From: an uncultured Blautia sp.
Lineage (GTDB): Bacteria > Bacillota > Clostridia > Lachnospirales > Lachnospiraceae
Reading direction: 5' to 3'
NCBI GenBank assembly: GCA_900547685.1
Contig: URHS01000003.1
Coordinates: forward strand, 15,620-79,619
DNA length: 64,000 nt
Under the pieces are notes generated by a model. The model saw only the letters and a list, made by a program, of their open reading frames with translations. It did no database searches and had not been told where the DNA came from. Below, in pieces: positions 43,280 to 52,474 of the stretch (position 1 is the first letter of the stretch; each line of letters starts with the position of its first letter). The translations under genes and the position numbers were made by a program.

Positions 43280-43483
43280 ATGGAAGCAGAAAAAAAACAG
43301 AAAGCTCCAAAGAAGAACAGATGGAAAGGACTTCAGGCTGAATTTAAAAAAGTAATCTGGCCTGATAAGCAGACTCTGGTAAAACAGACCGTTGCAGTAG
43401 TATCTATTACTGCTGTTGTAGGGGTGTTGATTGCTGTTATTGACAGCGGAATTTTACAGCTGCTTAACTTATTAATTAAGTAA
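43280..43483 (+). CDS. secE: Preprotein translocase subunit SecE
   Basis: The 67-residue protein has the conserved amphipathic segment LQAEFKKVIWPDKQTLVKQT and a single membrane helix (~residues 38-62), the minimal one-helix SecE of Gram-positive bacteria. It clamps SecY in the membrane. It lies between rpmG and nusG, as in other Firmicutes. Confidence 0.96.
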   Translation: MEAEKKQKAPKKNRWKGLQAEFKKVIWPDKQTLVKQTVAVVSITAVVGVLIAVIDSGILQLLNLLIK

Positions 43484-43499
43484 GGACAAGGTGAGTAAG

Positions 43500-44021
43500 A
43501 TGTCAGAAGCAAATTGGTATGTTGTTCATACTTATTCAGGGTATGAAAACAAAGTAAAGGCCAACATTGATAAGACAATTGAAAACAGACACCTGGAGGA
43601 TCAGATTTTAGAAGTCCGAGTACCCATGCAGGACGTAGTGGAGCTGAAGAACGGTGAGAAAAAACAAGTTCAGAAAAAGATGTTCCCAGGCTATGTTCTG
43701 ATTCACATGGTAATGAACGACGATACATGGTATGTCGTGAGAAACACACGTGGTGTTACAGGATTTGTTGGTCCGGGGTCTAAGCCGGTTCCTCTTACAG
43801 AGGGAGAAATTGAAGCACTTGGTATTTCCTTTACAGGAGATGTTGAGATTGACTTCACAGAAGGCGACAGTGTCGTTGTCACAGGCGGTGTTTGGAAAGA
43901 TACTGTGGGCGTTGTTCAGAGTATTAATGAAGCAAAACAGATTGTGACAATTAATGTTGAGCTGTTTGGTCGCGAAACACCAGTAGATTTAAGTTTCGCA
44001 GAAGTAAAGAGTCTTTCATAA
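43500..44021 (+). CDS. nusG: Transcription elongation/termination factor NusG
   Basis: The 173-residue protein starts MSEANWYVVHTYSGYENK, the family's standard start, with AAGGTGAG nearby. A GTG nine bases earlier (43491) is in frame but makes a non-standard N-terminus. It has the NGN domain (~1-110; FPGYVLIHMVMND, NTRGVTGFVGPG) and a C-terminal KOW domain (EGDSVVVTGGVWKDTVGVVQS). It binds RNA polymerase and modulates pausing and Rho- or hairpin-dependent termination. Confidence 0.96.
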   Translation: MSEANWYVVHTYSGYENKVKANIDKTIENRHLEDQILEVRVPMQDVVELKNGEKKQVQKKMFPGYVLIHMVMNDDTWYVVRNTRGVTGFVGPGSKPVPLTEGEIEALGISFTGDVEIDFTEGDSVVVTGGVWKDTVGVVQSINEAKQIVTINVELFGRETPVDLSFAEVKSLS

Positions 44022-44054
44022 GACAGACAAGAGAAATAACAGGACGCAAGGGTC

Positions 44055-44104
44055 ATAATGTCACATGGCTCGTGGGAGGGAGATTCCCGCAATTACCACA
44101 TTAT
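44055..44104 (+). promoter_or_regulatory. L1-binding-site-like RNA element before rplK
   Basis: The core at 44072-44099 starts GTGGGAG, holds a GGGA/TCCC stem and ends AATTACCAC. The ends GTGG/CCAC pair, and ATAATGT (44055-44061) pairs perfectly with ACATTAT (44098-44104). GTGGGAG...AATACCAC is the conserved L1-binding part of 23S rRNA, so this is probably the site where excess L1 represses its operon. The same core recurs at 44558-44585. Confidence 0.65.
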
Positions 44105-44118
44105 AGGAGGTGCCGAAA

Positions 44119-44544
44119 ATGGCAAAGAAAGTAACAGGTTATATTAAATTACAGATTCCTGCTGGAAAGGCAACACCAGCTCCACCGGTTGGTCCTGCTT
44201 TAGGTCAGCACGGTGTAAACATTGTTCAGTTTACAAAAGAATTTAACGCAAGAACAGCAGATAAGGGAGATTTAATCATCCCTGTTGTTATTACAGTATA
44301 TGCGGACAGAAGCTTCAGCTTCATCACAAAAACTCCGCCGGCTGCTGTTTTATTAAAGAAAGCTTGCAACATCAAATCTGGTTCAGGCGTTCCGAATAAA
44401 ACAAAAGTTGCTACAATTTCCAAAGCTAAAATCCAGGAAATTGCAGAAATGAAAATGCCAGACTTAAATGCAGCATCCTTAGAAGCAGCTATGAGCATGA
44501 TTGCTGGTACTGCAAGAAGTATGGGTATTAAAGTAGAAGATTAA
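44119..44544 (+). CDS. rplK: 50S ribosomal protein L11
   Basis: Start at 44119 (MAKKVTGYIKLQIPAGKATP), with AGGAGG ending at 44110; an in-frame GTG at 44110 overlaps that site and is not the start. The product has exactly 141 residues, the standard L11 length. The conserved PPVGPALGQHGVNI and GSGVPNKTKVATIS segments are present. It binds the GTPase-associated centre of 23S rRNA and is needed for RelA activation. Confidence 0.97.
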   Translation: MAKKVTGYIKLQIPAGKATPAPPVGPALGQHGVNIVQFTKEFNARTADKGDLIIPVVITVYADRSFSFITKTPPAAVLLKKACNIKSGSGVPNKTKVATISKAKIQEIAEMKMPDLNAASLEAAMSMIAGTARSMGIKVED

Positions 44545-44557
44545 ACTATCAACAAAC

Positions 44558-44585
44558 GTGGGAGGGACATTCCCGCAATTACCAC
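44558..44585 (+). promoter_or_regulatory. Second L1-binding-site-like RNA element, before rplA
   Basis: This copy of the 44072-44099 core differs at one position (GGGACATTCCC here, GGGAGATTCCC there). GTGG pairs with CCAC around the inner GGGA/TCCC hairpin. It lies in the rplK-rplA spacer, ending three bases before the AGGAGG of rplA, so bound L1 would directly block ribosome access to its own gene. Confidence 0.65.
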
Positions 44586-44600
44586 TAGGAGGTTATTTAT

Positions 44601-45296
44601 ATGAAACGCGGAAAGAAATACGCAGAGGCTGCAAAAGCAGTTGACCGTACAAATTTATATGATCCAGCAGAGGCAATTTCTTTAGTAAAGAAAACAGCCG
44701 TAGCTAAATTTGACGAAACAATCGAAGCTCATATCAGAACAGGCTGTGATGGACGTCATGCTGAACAGCAGATTCGTGGTGCAGTTGTACTGCCTCACGG
44801 AACAGGAAAAACTGTTCGTGTTTTAGTATTTGCTAAGAATGCAAAAGCTGACGAAGCATTAGCAGCTGGTGCAGACTTCGTAGGAGCTGAGGATTTAATT
44901 CCAAAGATTCAGAACGAAGGATGGTTAGATTTTGATGTTGTTGTTGCAACTCCGGACATGATGGGTGTTGTTGGTCGTTTAGGACGTGTTCTCGGACCTA
45001 AAGGCTTAATGCCAAACCCAAAAGCTGGTACAGTAACAATGGACGTTACAAAAGCTATCCAGGATATCAAAGCTGGTAAGATTGAATATCGTCTTGATAA
45101 AACAAATATCATTCACGTGCCAATCGGAAAAGCTTCTTTCACAGAGGAGCAGTTAGCGGACAACTTCCAGACGCTTATGGGAGCTATTAACAAAGCTAGA
45201 CCAAGCGCATTAAAGGGTGTGTTCTTAAAGAGCGTAACTCTGGCTTCCACAATGGGACCAAGCGTAAAGGTTAACCCAGTTAAATTAGCTCAGTAA
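44601..45296 (+). CDS. rplA: 50S ribosomal protein L1
   Basis: The 231-residue protein has standard L1 length and motifs (MKRGKKYAEAAK, FVGAEDLI, GRVLGPKGLMPNPKAGTV). It binds the mobile L1 stalk of 23S rRNA and in many bacteria represses its own mRNA. Here the operon ends after rplA with a terminator; rplJ and rplL do not follow directly. Confidence 0.97.
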   Translation: MKRGKKYAEAAKAVDRTNLYDPAEAISLVKKTAVAKFDETIEAHIRTGCDGRHAEQQIRGAVVLPHGTGKTVRVLVFAKNAKADEALAAGADFVGAEDLIPKIQNEGWLDFDVVVATPDMMGVVGRLGRVLGPKGLMPNPKAGTVTMDVTKAIQDIKAGKIEYRLDKTNIIHVPIGKASFTEEQLADNFQTLMGAINKARPSALKGVFLKSVTLASTMGPSVKVNPVKLAQ

Positions 45297-45310
45297 TAGA
45301 TGAATAAATA

Positions 45311-45351
45311 AGAGGCTGTTACACTAGAGAATTAGTGGACAGCTTCTTTTT
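45311..45351 (+). terminator. Terminator of ribosomal cluster
   Basis: GAGGCTGT and CACTA in the left arm (from 45312) pair with TAGTG and ACAGCTTC in the right arm (to 45346), followed by TTTTT. It lies 15 bases after the rplA stop. Confidence 0.82.
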
Positions 45352-45448
45352 ATGTTTTTGGAAGGCCTTTGTTCTGACATTGACTTGTAAATAATATTTT
45401 GCTAGAATTGTTTTGCTAAGCCGGTGGCTGGCAGGGAGAGGTACTGAT

Positions 45449-46411
45449 ATGAATTATATTGTTTTTGACTTAGAATGGAATCAATGCCCTTACGGAAAAG
45501 AAAAAGAAAATAAAAAATTGCCTTTTGAGATTATTGAAATCGGTGCAGTAAAGCTGGATGAGAACAGAAATATAGTGGATTCTTTTCAGGAGATTATAAA
45601 GCCTGTTGTTTATCAACGCCTGCATTTTCGGACGAAGGAAATTTTGGGAATTACTTCTAAGAGATTGGAGGAAGGGATTCCTTTTAAGCGTGCGGTAAAG
45701 AAGTTTTTGGATTGGTGCGGAACAGATGTAAAGTTTTGTACATGGGGTTCAGCAGATTTAGTGGAACTGCAGCGGAATTTGAAATATTATAGAATTCTTT
45801 CTCTATTGAAGGGGCCTATTTTTTATTATGATGTGCAGAAATTATTCGGACTGATTTATGAGAATGAGAAAACTACCCGTTCCTTGGAATATGCCATTGA
45901 TTTTTTGAAAATGGATAAAAAGGATTCTTTTCATGAGGCGTTAAATGATGCACATTATACAGCGGAAATTTTAAAAAGACTGCCGGAAAATTTTATAAGA
46001 AGGAATTATTCTATTGATTGTTACCAAAATCCGAAAAATAAGGATGGTGAAATTTATACGGTATTTAAGGATTATTCTAAATTTATATCCAGAGAATTTT
46101 CCTCGAAGGAAGAAGCGATGATGGATAAAGAAGTCACCAAAACCCAGTGCTTTCTTTGCAAACGGACTGCCAAAAAGAAAATCCGCTGGTTTTCTGTTAA
46201 TCCAAAATCTCATTTATGTCTTGCATATTGTCCGGAGCATGGTTATTTTAAAGGAAAAGCAAGAATTAAGAAAACAGATGAAGGCAAATATTATATAGTG
46301 AAAACTTTAAAGCGAATTGATGAAACAGAAGCATTAGAAATTCGTGAGAAAAAGGAAGCTTTAAGGAAGAAGCGTCGTATGAAAAGAAATCAGGAAAAGA
46401 AGAAAAAATAG
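45449..46411 (+). CDS. DEDDh 3'-5' exonuclease with C-terminal Cys motif
   Basis: Start at 45449 (MNYIVFDLEWNQ), behind GGGAGAGG; an in-frame ATG 36 bases upstream has no site. The 320-residue protein has the exonuclease motifs DLEWN (Exo I), TWGSADLVELQRNL (Exo II-like) and HEALNDAHYTAEIL (Exo III, DEDDh type) within ~1-175. The C-terminal half has a Cys pattern, CFLCKRTAKKK...HLCLAYCPEHG, that may bind zinc, and a Lys/Arg-rich tail suited to nucleic acid binding. It resembles the KapD/ERI-1-like group of RNA or DNA trimming enzymes. The role of the Cys domain is unknown. Confidence 0.85.
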   Translation: MNYIVFDLEWNQCPYGKEKENKKLPFEIIEIGAVKLDENRNIVDSFQEIIKPVVYQRLHFRTKEILGITSKRLEEGIPFKRAVKKFLDWCGTDVKFCTWGSADLVELQRNLKYYRILSLLKGPIFYYDVQKLFGLIYENEKTTRSLEYAIDFLKMDKKDSFHEALNDAHYTAEILKRLPENFIRRNYSIDCYQNPKNKDGEIYTVFKDYSKFISREFSSKEEAMMDKEVTKTQCFLCKRTAKKKIRWFSVNPKSHLCLAYCPEHGYFKGKARIKKTDEGKYYIVKTLKRIDETEALEIREKKEALRKKRRMKRNQEKKKK

Positions 46412-46472
46412 GGATACGCATATAAATTTCAGGCGTATCCCTATTAGATTTTATAGAAGCATCCTATAAAAT
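46411..46472. terminator. Two hairpins between convergent genes
   Basis: GGATACGC (46412-46419) pairs with GCGTATCC (46433-46440). A second perfect stem, ATTTTATAG (46448-46456) with CTATAAAAT (46464-46472), follows at once. They lie between the exonuclease gene (+) and the carboxypeptidase gene (-), so they should serve both directions. Confidence 0.65.
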
Positions 46473-47909
46473 TTAGTCTCTGCGTTCTCTTGCTTTTCTG
46501 CGTTTACGTCTTTTGATACTCCGTTTTATATTTACAATTAGGACAACAATATAGAAAAGAACTCCTGTTATCAATAAAAACAATGCAATGTATTTCCAAG
46601 ATGGAAGAAGATTGTTTTTTTCAGAAGTATCGTTGTCTTTTGAAAGATTAGGAGAAACAGATGCATCTGTTTTTGCTATTTCTTTTGGAGATAATTCCTG
46701 AGAAACTTTTAAGATTTCATCGGAAGCCTGTATAGATGAGCTTCCAATCTGCTGTTCTCCATAATAATAATCAATATTGAGCATATTGTTTTCTAAAGTG
46801 GTTTTATAGGTTAATTTTTCTACTATCTCTTTTGGAATACTGATAGAAGATGTTTCCAAAGCTGTGCCTAAAAGCCCCTTTTCATCCAATAATTTTCCAA
46901 GGTCATCTGATTTTGAAGGAGAGAGAGAAACAGCCGCAGTGTCAAGTAGTTGGAAACTGTCAAAACCATAGTCCAAAAGGGCTTTTGTGTCAGTATACTG
47001 AGCAACTATGTTGATATCAGCTAATAAAACGCAGACCAGCTTTCGTCCATCTCTTTCTGCATAAGTGACCAGTGTATTTCCGGCTTTTTCTGTATATCCT
47101 GTTTTGCCGCCAAGACATCCTTCGTAGTGTTCAGAACCTTGTAAAACCATTTCATGGTGGTTATTGAGCCATCTCTCTTCATCTGTAATATTCGTTTTCG
47201 GAACGATATAATAAGGTGTTTTTATAACTTCTCGGAACGTTTCATTTTGAAAAGCGGCTTTGGCGATGATTGCCAGATCCCTGGCTGTTGTATAGTGGTT
47301 TTCATCGTATAAACCGTTTGCATTGACAAAATGAGTATTGGTACATCCTAATTCTTTAGCACGCTGGTTCATCATGTCCACAAAAGTGGGAACCGTAGTG
47401 CCGATATATTCTGCAACTCCAGAAGATACTTCGTTGGCAGATGCAAGTAAAATTGCATAAGCACAATCTTTCATGGTCAGCGTTTCTCCGGGTTTAATAC
47501 CAATGTGGGTACTTCCTGCTTCAATATTATTTACTTCGTCTGTAAAGGTAATCTGAGTTTCAAAAGGTACTTTTTCAATTGCAAGCATTGCCGTCATAAT
47601 CTTTGTTGTACTGGCGGGAGCACGTTTTTCATCAATTCCTTTTGCGTAGAGTACCTCCCCAGTATCCATATCCATGACAATGGCTGTTTCTGCCATAACT
47701 TTAGGCCCTTCTGGCCAACCGGGAATATTATTTGATTGAATTTCCCATTCGTAGCTTTCCGGAACAGCTGGTTCTTCCGGTGTTTCCGGTGATACTGCAG
47801 AAGCTTCCGGCACAGTTTCTGTTGCCATGACAATAGTTGTTCCGTTTCCTACAGTGAGTACTGCACTGGTTAAAAGGGCACAGAACAAAGATAATCCCCT
47901 CTTTTTCAT
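46473..47909 (-). CDS. D-alanyl-D-alanine carboxypeptidase (DacF/PBP5 type)
   Basis: The 478-residue protein has a signal peptide (LSLFCALLTSAVLTVGNG...VMA), a Pro/Glu-rich spacer and an S11 peptidase domain with the three penicillin-binding motifs: SxxK in APASTTKIM (Ser100-Lys103), SxN in LASANEVSS and KTG in GGKTGYTEKAG. A C-terminal beta domain, a Ser/Lys-rich linker and a membrane helix (~440-462) with a basic tail (KRRKRRKARERRD) follow. It trims the terminal D-Ala from peptidoglycan pentapeptides outside the membrane. True membrane-helix anchoring differs from the amphipathic helix of PBP5. Confidence 0.93.
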   Translation of the reverse strand: MKKRGLSLFCALLTSAVLTVGNGTTIVMATETVPEASAVSPETPEEPAVPESYEWEIQSNNIPGWPEGPKVMAETAIVMDMDTGEVLYAKGIDEKRAPASTTKIMTAMLAIEKVPFETQITFTDEVNNIEAGSTHIGIKPGETLTMKDCAYAILLASANEVSSGVAEYIGTTVPTFVDMMNQRAKELGCTNTHFVNANGLYDENHYTTARDLAIIAKAAFQNETFREVIKTPYYIVPKTNITDEERWLNNHHEMVLQGSEHYEGCLGGKTGYTEKAGNTLVTYAERDGRKLVCVLLADINIVAQYTDTKALLDYGFDSFQLLDTAAVSLSPSKSDDLGKLLDEKGLLGTALETSSISIPKEIVEKLTYKTTLENNMLNIDYYYGEQQIGSSSIQASDEILKVSQELSPKEIAKTDASVSPNLSKDNDTSEKNNLLPSWKYIALFLLITGVLFYIVVLIVNIKRSIKRRKRRKARERRD

Positions 47910-48226
47910 AAAAAATCCTCACTTTTTCATTACATAAACTACTGTACATTATAAGCGATTTGTAGAATTATATCAATCAATTTGGAGAAAGGGAAAATGG
48001 CAAGGTGCTTTTATGGTAGAGGGTATAGTTTTCTTAGGAAAAATGGTTACTTTTTTAAGTTTATAAGTGCTATAATGAGTTTTACAAGAATACAAACAAT
48101 GGTAAAATTTTTGTTTTTTTTGATATAATGTGTTTGAGATTTATTTTGGAATATTCAAGTATTTGTTCATATAAAAGGTAGATAGATGTTTTTTGGGATT
48201 TTTATATAGAAAGGTAGAAGGTGTAA
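47910..48226. other. Divergent intergenic region
   Basis: The 317 bases between the divergent carboxypeptidase and lipoprotein genes are AT-rich. Two TATAAT hexamers occur at 48071-48076 and 48124-48129, but neither has a good -35. The first has TTACTT 18 bases upstream. No gene, RNA element or repeat can be supported here. Confidence 0.4.
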
Positions 48227-48907
48227 ATGAAAAAGATATTATTTTTAGCATTAAATTTTTTCATGTTGGTTTCTTTATTGGGAGGTTGTAGTTTTATACA
48301 GGAAGAAAATAAAAGTAATCAGGAAGCTATTCAGAGTGAAGAAGACTTAGAGGAAGAAGCGTTAGTTGGAAATCTTGTTCAGAATGAAAATCAGGAAGAC
48401 ACTAATGTGAGTTTTGCTCAGGGAAATATGGTAGTAAACCAAACAGGAGAAAATCCTGAGGTTAGCATTCAGCAAGAAAAGACGGTGGATGGTTACGTTT
48501 TAGAAACAGAAGGAAATATTATTACTGTAGATTTGGAGAATTCAGGAGAAAGAAATTATCCGGGAGAAGGACTTGAGCGTGGAGTGGAATTTGATATTAC
48601 AAATGCAGAAAAAGAAGTGATACAGGCTCCAGATTATTTGGAAAATGGAAAAAATATTGTAACAAAGATTACCACAGATAATGAGGAGAAAGGAGTTATC
48701 GTGTATGTTTCTTCTGGAAAAGTAGAAGAATTAACAGGAGAAACAATAAAAGTTCATATCAATCAAGGTGATAAAAATGGAGAAACTATTGTATTTTATA
48801 CATCGGAAATTACTATACCACAAGAAATAGAAGTTAATTCTATAGTAACTGTCACATATTATTCAAAGGAAAATACAAATCAAGCTCTTTCAGTTATGTG
48901 TAATTAG
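48227..48907 (+). CDS. Lipoprotein of unknown function
   Basis: The 226-residue protein has a lipoprotein signal (KKILFLALNFFMLVSLLGGC, lipobox LGGC at ~18-21), an acidic Gln/Asn/Glu-rich spacer (~22-85) and a beta-rich domain (~90-226). The domain contains two internal repeats of a strand pattern (DGYVLETEGNIITVDLEN; ELTGETIKVHINQGD). No family is recognised. A related C-terminal tail occurs as a remnant at 55002-55091. AGGTAGAAGG lies upstream. It probably acts at the outer face of the membrane. Confidence 0.65.
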   Translation: MKKILFLALNFFMLVSLLGGCSFIQEENKSNQEAIQSEEDLEEEALVGNLVQNENQEDTNVSFAQGNMVVNQTGENPEVSIQQEKTVDGYVLETEGNIITVDLENSGERNYPGEGLERGVEFDITNAEKEVIQAPDYLENGKNIVTKITTDNEEKGVIVYVSSGKVEELTGETIKVHINQGDKNGETIVFYTSEITIPQEIEVNSIVTVTYYSKENTNQALSVMCN

Positions 48908-48945
48908 GAAAATTAGATTTGAAGTATCAAAATCCCGCCTAACCC

Positions 48946-48975
48946 TTGACAAATTCGGAGGATACTAAGTATAAT
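48946..48975 (+). promoter_or_regulatory. Promoter of the T-box-ileS transcript
   Basis: TTGACA (48946-48951) and TATAAT (48970-48975), both perfect consensus, are separated by 18 bases. The start near 48982 is a few bases before the T-box stem I. Confidence 0.85.
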
Positions 48976-48984
48976 AAATCTATG

Positions 48985-49231
48985 TAAAAAACTGTGATGG
49001 AGAGAGTATTTGACTGTCGAAAGTTTCAGCGAGTCAGGGATGGTGGAAGCCTGATATGAGTAGCGGTGAAAGAAAATCACTCCGGAGTTGCTATCTGAAT
49101 AAAGTAGGAGATGCCGGGTTTCCTCCGTTAAAGGGAGCGCATATAAAAGTGACAATACTTTGTATGTTGTAAGAGGTGGTATAACGAAAGTAAATTTTAC
49201 TCTCGTCCTGTTGCAGGATGGGAGTTTTTTT
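48985..49231 (+). ncRNA. T-box leader specific for isoleucine
   Basis: Stem I features are visible: GGTGGAAGCC in the distal part and AAAATCACTCCGGAG with specifier codon ATC (Ile). The T-box sequence GAGGTGGTATAACG (~49173-49186) would pair with the uncharged tRNA-Ile 3' end. The terminator ACTCTCGTCCTG/CAGGATGGGAGT (49199-49225) is followed by seven T. Uncharged tRNA-Ile should favour the antiterminator and allow ileS transcription. Confidence 0.9.
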
Positions 49232-49308
49232 ATTGCATAGGACACAATTTCCTGTGAAATAAAAACTCTTTTCACACATGCAAAGAAGTTCAAGAGAGGA
49301 GAATATAA

Positions 49309-52300
49309 ATGTATCAGAAAGTCACTACAGATTTAAACTTTGTAGAACGCGAGAAAAATGTCGAGAAATTCTGGAAAGATAACGATATTTTCAAAAAGAG
49401 TATGGAACAGAAAAAAGAGGGAGAAACCTATACTTTCTATGATGGTCCTCCTACAGCGAATGGTAAACCTCATATCGGACACGTACTGACTCGTGTTATC
49501 AAGGATATGATTCCAAGATATCGCACAATGAAAGGAAAGATGGTTCCACGTAAAGCCGGTTGGGATACACATGGTCTTCCTGTAGAACTGGAAGTAGAAA
49601 AGCTGTTAGGCCTTGATGGAAAAGAGCAGATTGAAGAATATGGATTAATTCCATTTATTGATAAATGTAAAGAAAGTGTTTGGAAATACAAAGGAATGTG
49701 GGAAGATTTCTCTTCTACTGTAGGTTTCTGGGCTGATATGGATAATCCTTACGTTACTTATGATGACAATTATATTGAGTCTGAATGGTGGGCATTAAAA
49801 GAAATCTGGAATAAAGGACTTCTTTATAAAGGATTTAAGATTGTTCCTTACTGTCCTCGTTGTGGAACTCCTCTGTCAGCACAGGAAGTGGCACAGGGAT
49901 ACAAGGATGTAAAAGAACGCTCTGCAGTTGCACGTTTCAAAGTAGTAGGAGAAGATGCTTATATTCTGGCATGGACAACAACACCTTGGACACTTCCGTC
50001 CAACGTGGCACTTTGTGTAAATCCTGACGAGCAGTATGTAAAAGTAAAAGCAGCAGACGGCTATACTTATTACATGGCAGAAGCACTTCTGGATACTGTT
50101 TTAGGTTCTTTAGAGAGAGAAGAAGGCACACCTGCTTATGAGGTTCTGGAAACTTATGTGGGAAAAGATTTGGAATATAAGGAATACGAACCATTATATA
50201 ATTTTAAGGAATTGAATAAAAAAGCACACTATGTAGTATGTGACAGCTATGTAACTTTAACAGATGGTACAGGAGTTGTTCATATTGCACCTGCATTTGG
50301 TGAAGATGACAGTAAAGTAGGAAGAAAATACGACCTTCCATTCCTTCAGCTTGTAGATGAAAAGGGTGAAATGACAGCCGAAACTAAGTGGGCAGGAACT
50401 TTCTGTAAAAAGGCAGATCCTGAAGTATTAAAAGACTTAGATGAGAGAGGATTGTTATTCTCTGCACCGAAGTTTGAACACAGCTATCCACACTGCTGGA
50501 GATGTGACACACCTCTGATTTACTATGCAAGAGAGTCTTGGTTCATTAAAATGACGGCAGTAAAAGATGACTTAATCCGCAATAATAATACAATCAACTG
50601 GATTCCGGAAAGCATTGGAAAAGGTCGTTTCGGAGACTGGCTGGAAAATGTTCAGGATTGGGGTATCAGCCGTAACCGTTACTGGGGTACACCGTTAAAT
50701 GTATGGGAATGTGAATGTGGACATCAGCATTCTATCGGCAGCAGACAGGAACTCTATGAAATGAGCGGAAATGAAGCAGCTAAAACTGTTGAACTTCACA
50801 GACCATATATTGATGAAATTACAATTACCTGTCCAAAATGTGGAAAACCGATGCACAGAGTACCGGAAGTAATTGACTGCTGGTTTGACTCCGGTGCAAT
50901 GCCATTTGCACAGCATCACTATCCATTTGAAAATAAAGACTTATTTGAACAGCAGTTCCCGGCTGATTTTATTTCAGAGGCTGTAGACCAGACTCGTGGA
51001 TGGTTCTATTCCCTTCTGGCAGAGTCCACACTGTTATTTAACAAAGCACCATATAAGAACGTTATTGTTCTGGGACACGTACAGGATGAAAATGGACAGA
51101 AGATGAGTAAATCTAAAGGAAATGCAGTAGACCCATTTGAAGCATTAGAGAAATACGGCGCAGATGCAATCCGTTGGTATTTCTATGTAAACAGTGCGCC
51201 ATGGCTTCCAAATCGTTTCCATGGAAAGGCTGTACAGGAAGGACAGCGTAAATTCATGGGTACTCTGTGGAATACTTATGCATTCTTTGTACTGTATGCA
51301 AATATTGATGAATTTGATGCAACAAAATACACTTTAGAATACGACAAACTTCCTGTAATGGATAAATGGCTGTTATCTAAATTAAATACAGTAGTAAAAG
51401 CTGTGGATGAAAATCTGGAAAACTACAGAATTCCGGAAACAGCAAGAGCGCTGCAGGAATTTGTAGACGATATGAGTAACTGGTATGTAAGAAGAAGCCG
51501 TGAACGTTTCTGGGCAAAGGGTATGGAGCAGGATAAGATTAATGCTTATATGACTCTGTATACAGCATTAGTGACAATCTCTAAAGCAGCAGCTCCAATG
51601 GTACCGTTTATGACAGAAGATATTTATCAGAACTTAGTAAGAAGTCTTGATAAAAATGCACCGGAAAGTATTCATTTATGCGACTTCCCGGAAGTAAAAG
51701 AAGAGTGGATTGATAAAGAATTAGAGCAGAACATGGATAACCTGCTGAAAGCAGTTGTTATGGGACGTGCATGCAGAAATACAGCGAATATTAAGAACCG
51801 TCAGCCAATTGGCAAGATGTTCATAAAAGCTCCCTTTGAATTATCTGAATTTTATAAAGAAATCATTGCAGACGAGCTGAATGTAAAAGAAGTTGTATTT
51901 ACAGATGATGTAAGAGAGTTTACATCTTACAGCTTTAAACCACAGTTAAAGACAGTTGGACCAAAATATGGAAAATATTTAGGCGGTATTAAAGAAACAC
52001 TTTCTAAACTTGACGGCAATAAAGCAATGGACGAATTAAAAGAGAAGGGTGCTCTTACTTTTGAAGTAAATGGACAGGAAATTGTTCTTACAGAAGATGA
52101 TCTTTTAATCGACATGGCACAGATGGAGGGATATGTCTCAGAAGCAGATAATGATGTAACGGTTGTGTTGGATACAAATCTTACACCTGAGCTGATCGAG
52201 GAAGGCTTTGTCCGTGAAATTATCAGTAAAATTCAGACTATGCGTAAGGAAGCAGGATTTGAGGTTATGGATAAAATTCAGATTTCACTTGCAGACAATC

Positions 52301-52452
52301 AGGTGATTGAAGGAATTTTCCGTGTGCATGAAAAGGAAATCAAATCAGAGGTTCTGGCAGAAAATGTTGTATATAATGAATTGAGTGGTTATACTAAAGA
52401 ATGGAATATCAACTCTGAAAAGGTAAAATTAGCTGTAGAAAAAATTTCATAA
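49309..52452 (+). CDS. ileS: Isoleucyl-tRNA synthetase (type 2)
   Basis: The 1047-residue class I synthetase has the HIGH motif as PHIGH (in NGKPHIGHVLTR), KMSKS as QKMSKSKGN, the Ile-group WTTTPWTLPSN of the editing/CP1 region, and an anticodon-binding C-terminal domain. The length and the long C-terminal extension fit the eukaryote-like IleRS2 class found in many Clostridia, which is often insensitive to mupirocin. It is controlled by the upstream T-box. AGAGAGGAG precedes the start. Confidence 0.95.
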   Translation: MYQKVTTDLNFVEREKNVEKFWKDNDIFKKSMEQKKEGETYTFYDGPPTANGKPHIGHVLTRVIKDMIPRYRTMKGKMVPRKAGWDTHGLPVELEVEKLLGLDGKEQIEEYGLIPFIDKCKESVWKYKGMWEDFSSTVGFWADMDNPYVTYDDNYIESEWWALKEIWNKGLLYKGFKIVPYCPRCGTPLSAQEVAQGYKDVKERSAVARFKVVGEDAYILAWTTTPWTLPSNVALCVNPDEQYVKVKAADGYTYYMAEALLDTVLGSLEREEGTPAYEVLETYVGKDLEYKEYEPLYNFKELNKKAHYVVCDSYVTLTDGTGVVHIAPAFGEDDSKVGRKYDLPFLQLVDEKGEMTAETKWAGTFCKKADPEVLKDLDERGLLFSAPKFEHSYPHCWRCDTPLIYYARESWFIKMTAVKDDLIRNNNTINWIPESIGKGRFGDWLENVQDWGISRNRYWGTPLNVWECECGHQHSIGSRQELYEMSGNEAAKTVELHRPYIDEITITCPKCGKPMHRVPEVIDCWFDSGAMPFAQHHYPFENKDLFEQQFPADFISEAVDQTRGWFYSLLAESTLLFNKAPYKNVIVLGHVQDENGQKMSKSKGNAVDPFEALEKYGADAIRWYFYVNSAPWLPNRFHGKAVQEGQRKFMGTLWNTYAFFVLYANIDEFDATKYTLEYDKLPVMDKWLLSKLNTVVKAVDENLENYRIPETARALQEFVDDMSNWYVRRSRERFWAKGMEQDKINAYMTLYTALVTISKAAAPMVPFMTEDIYQNLVRSLDKNAPESIHLCDFPEVKEEWIDKELEQNMDNLLKAVVMGRACRNTANIKNRQPIGKMFIKAPFELSEFYKEIIADELNVKEVVFTDDVREFTSYSFKPQLKTVGPKYGKYLGGIKETLSKLDGNKAMDELKEKGALTFEVNGQEIVLTEDDLLIDMAQMEGYVSEADNDVTVVLDTNLTPELIEEGFVREIISKIQTMRKEAGFEVMDKIQISLADNQVIEGIFRVHEKEIKSEVLAENVVYNELSGYTKEWNINSEKVKLAVEKIS

Positions 52453-52474
52453 GAGTTGAGGGAGGAAAAAGGGA

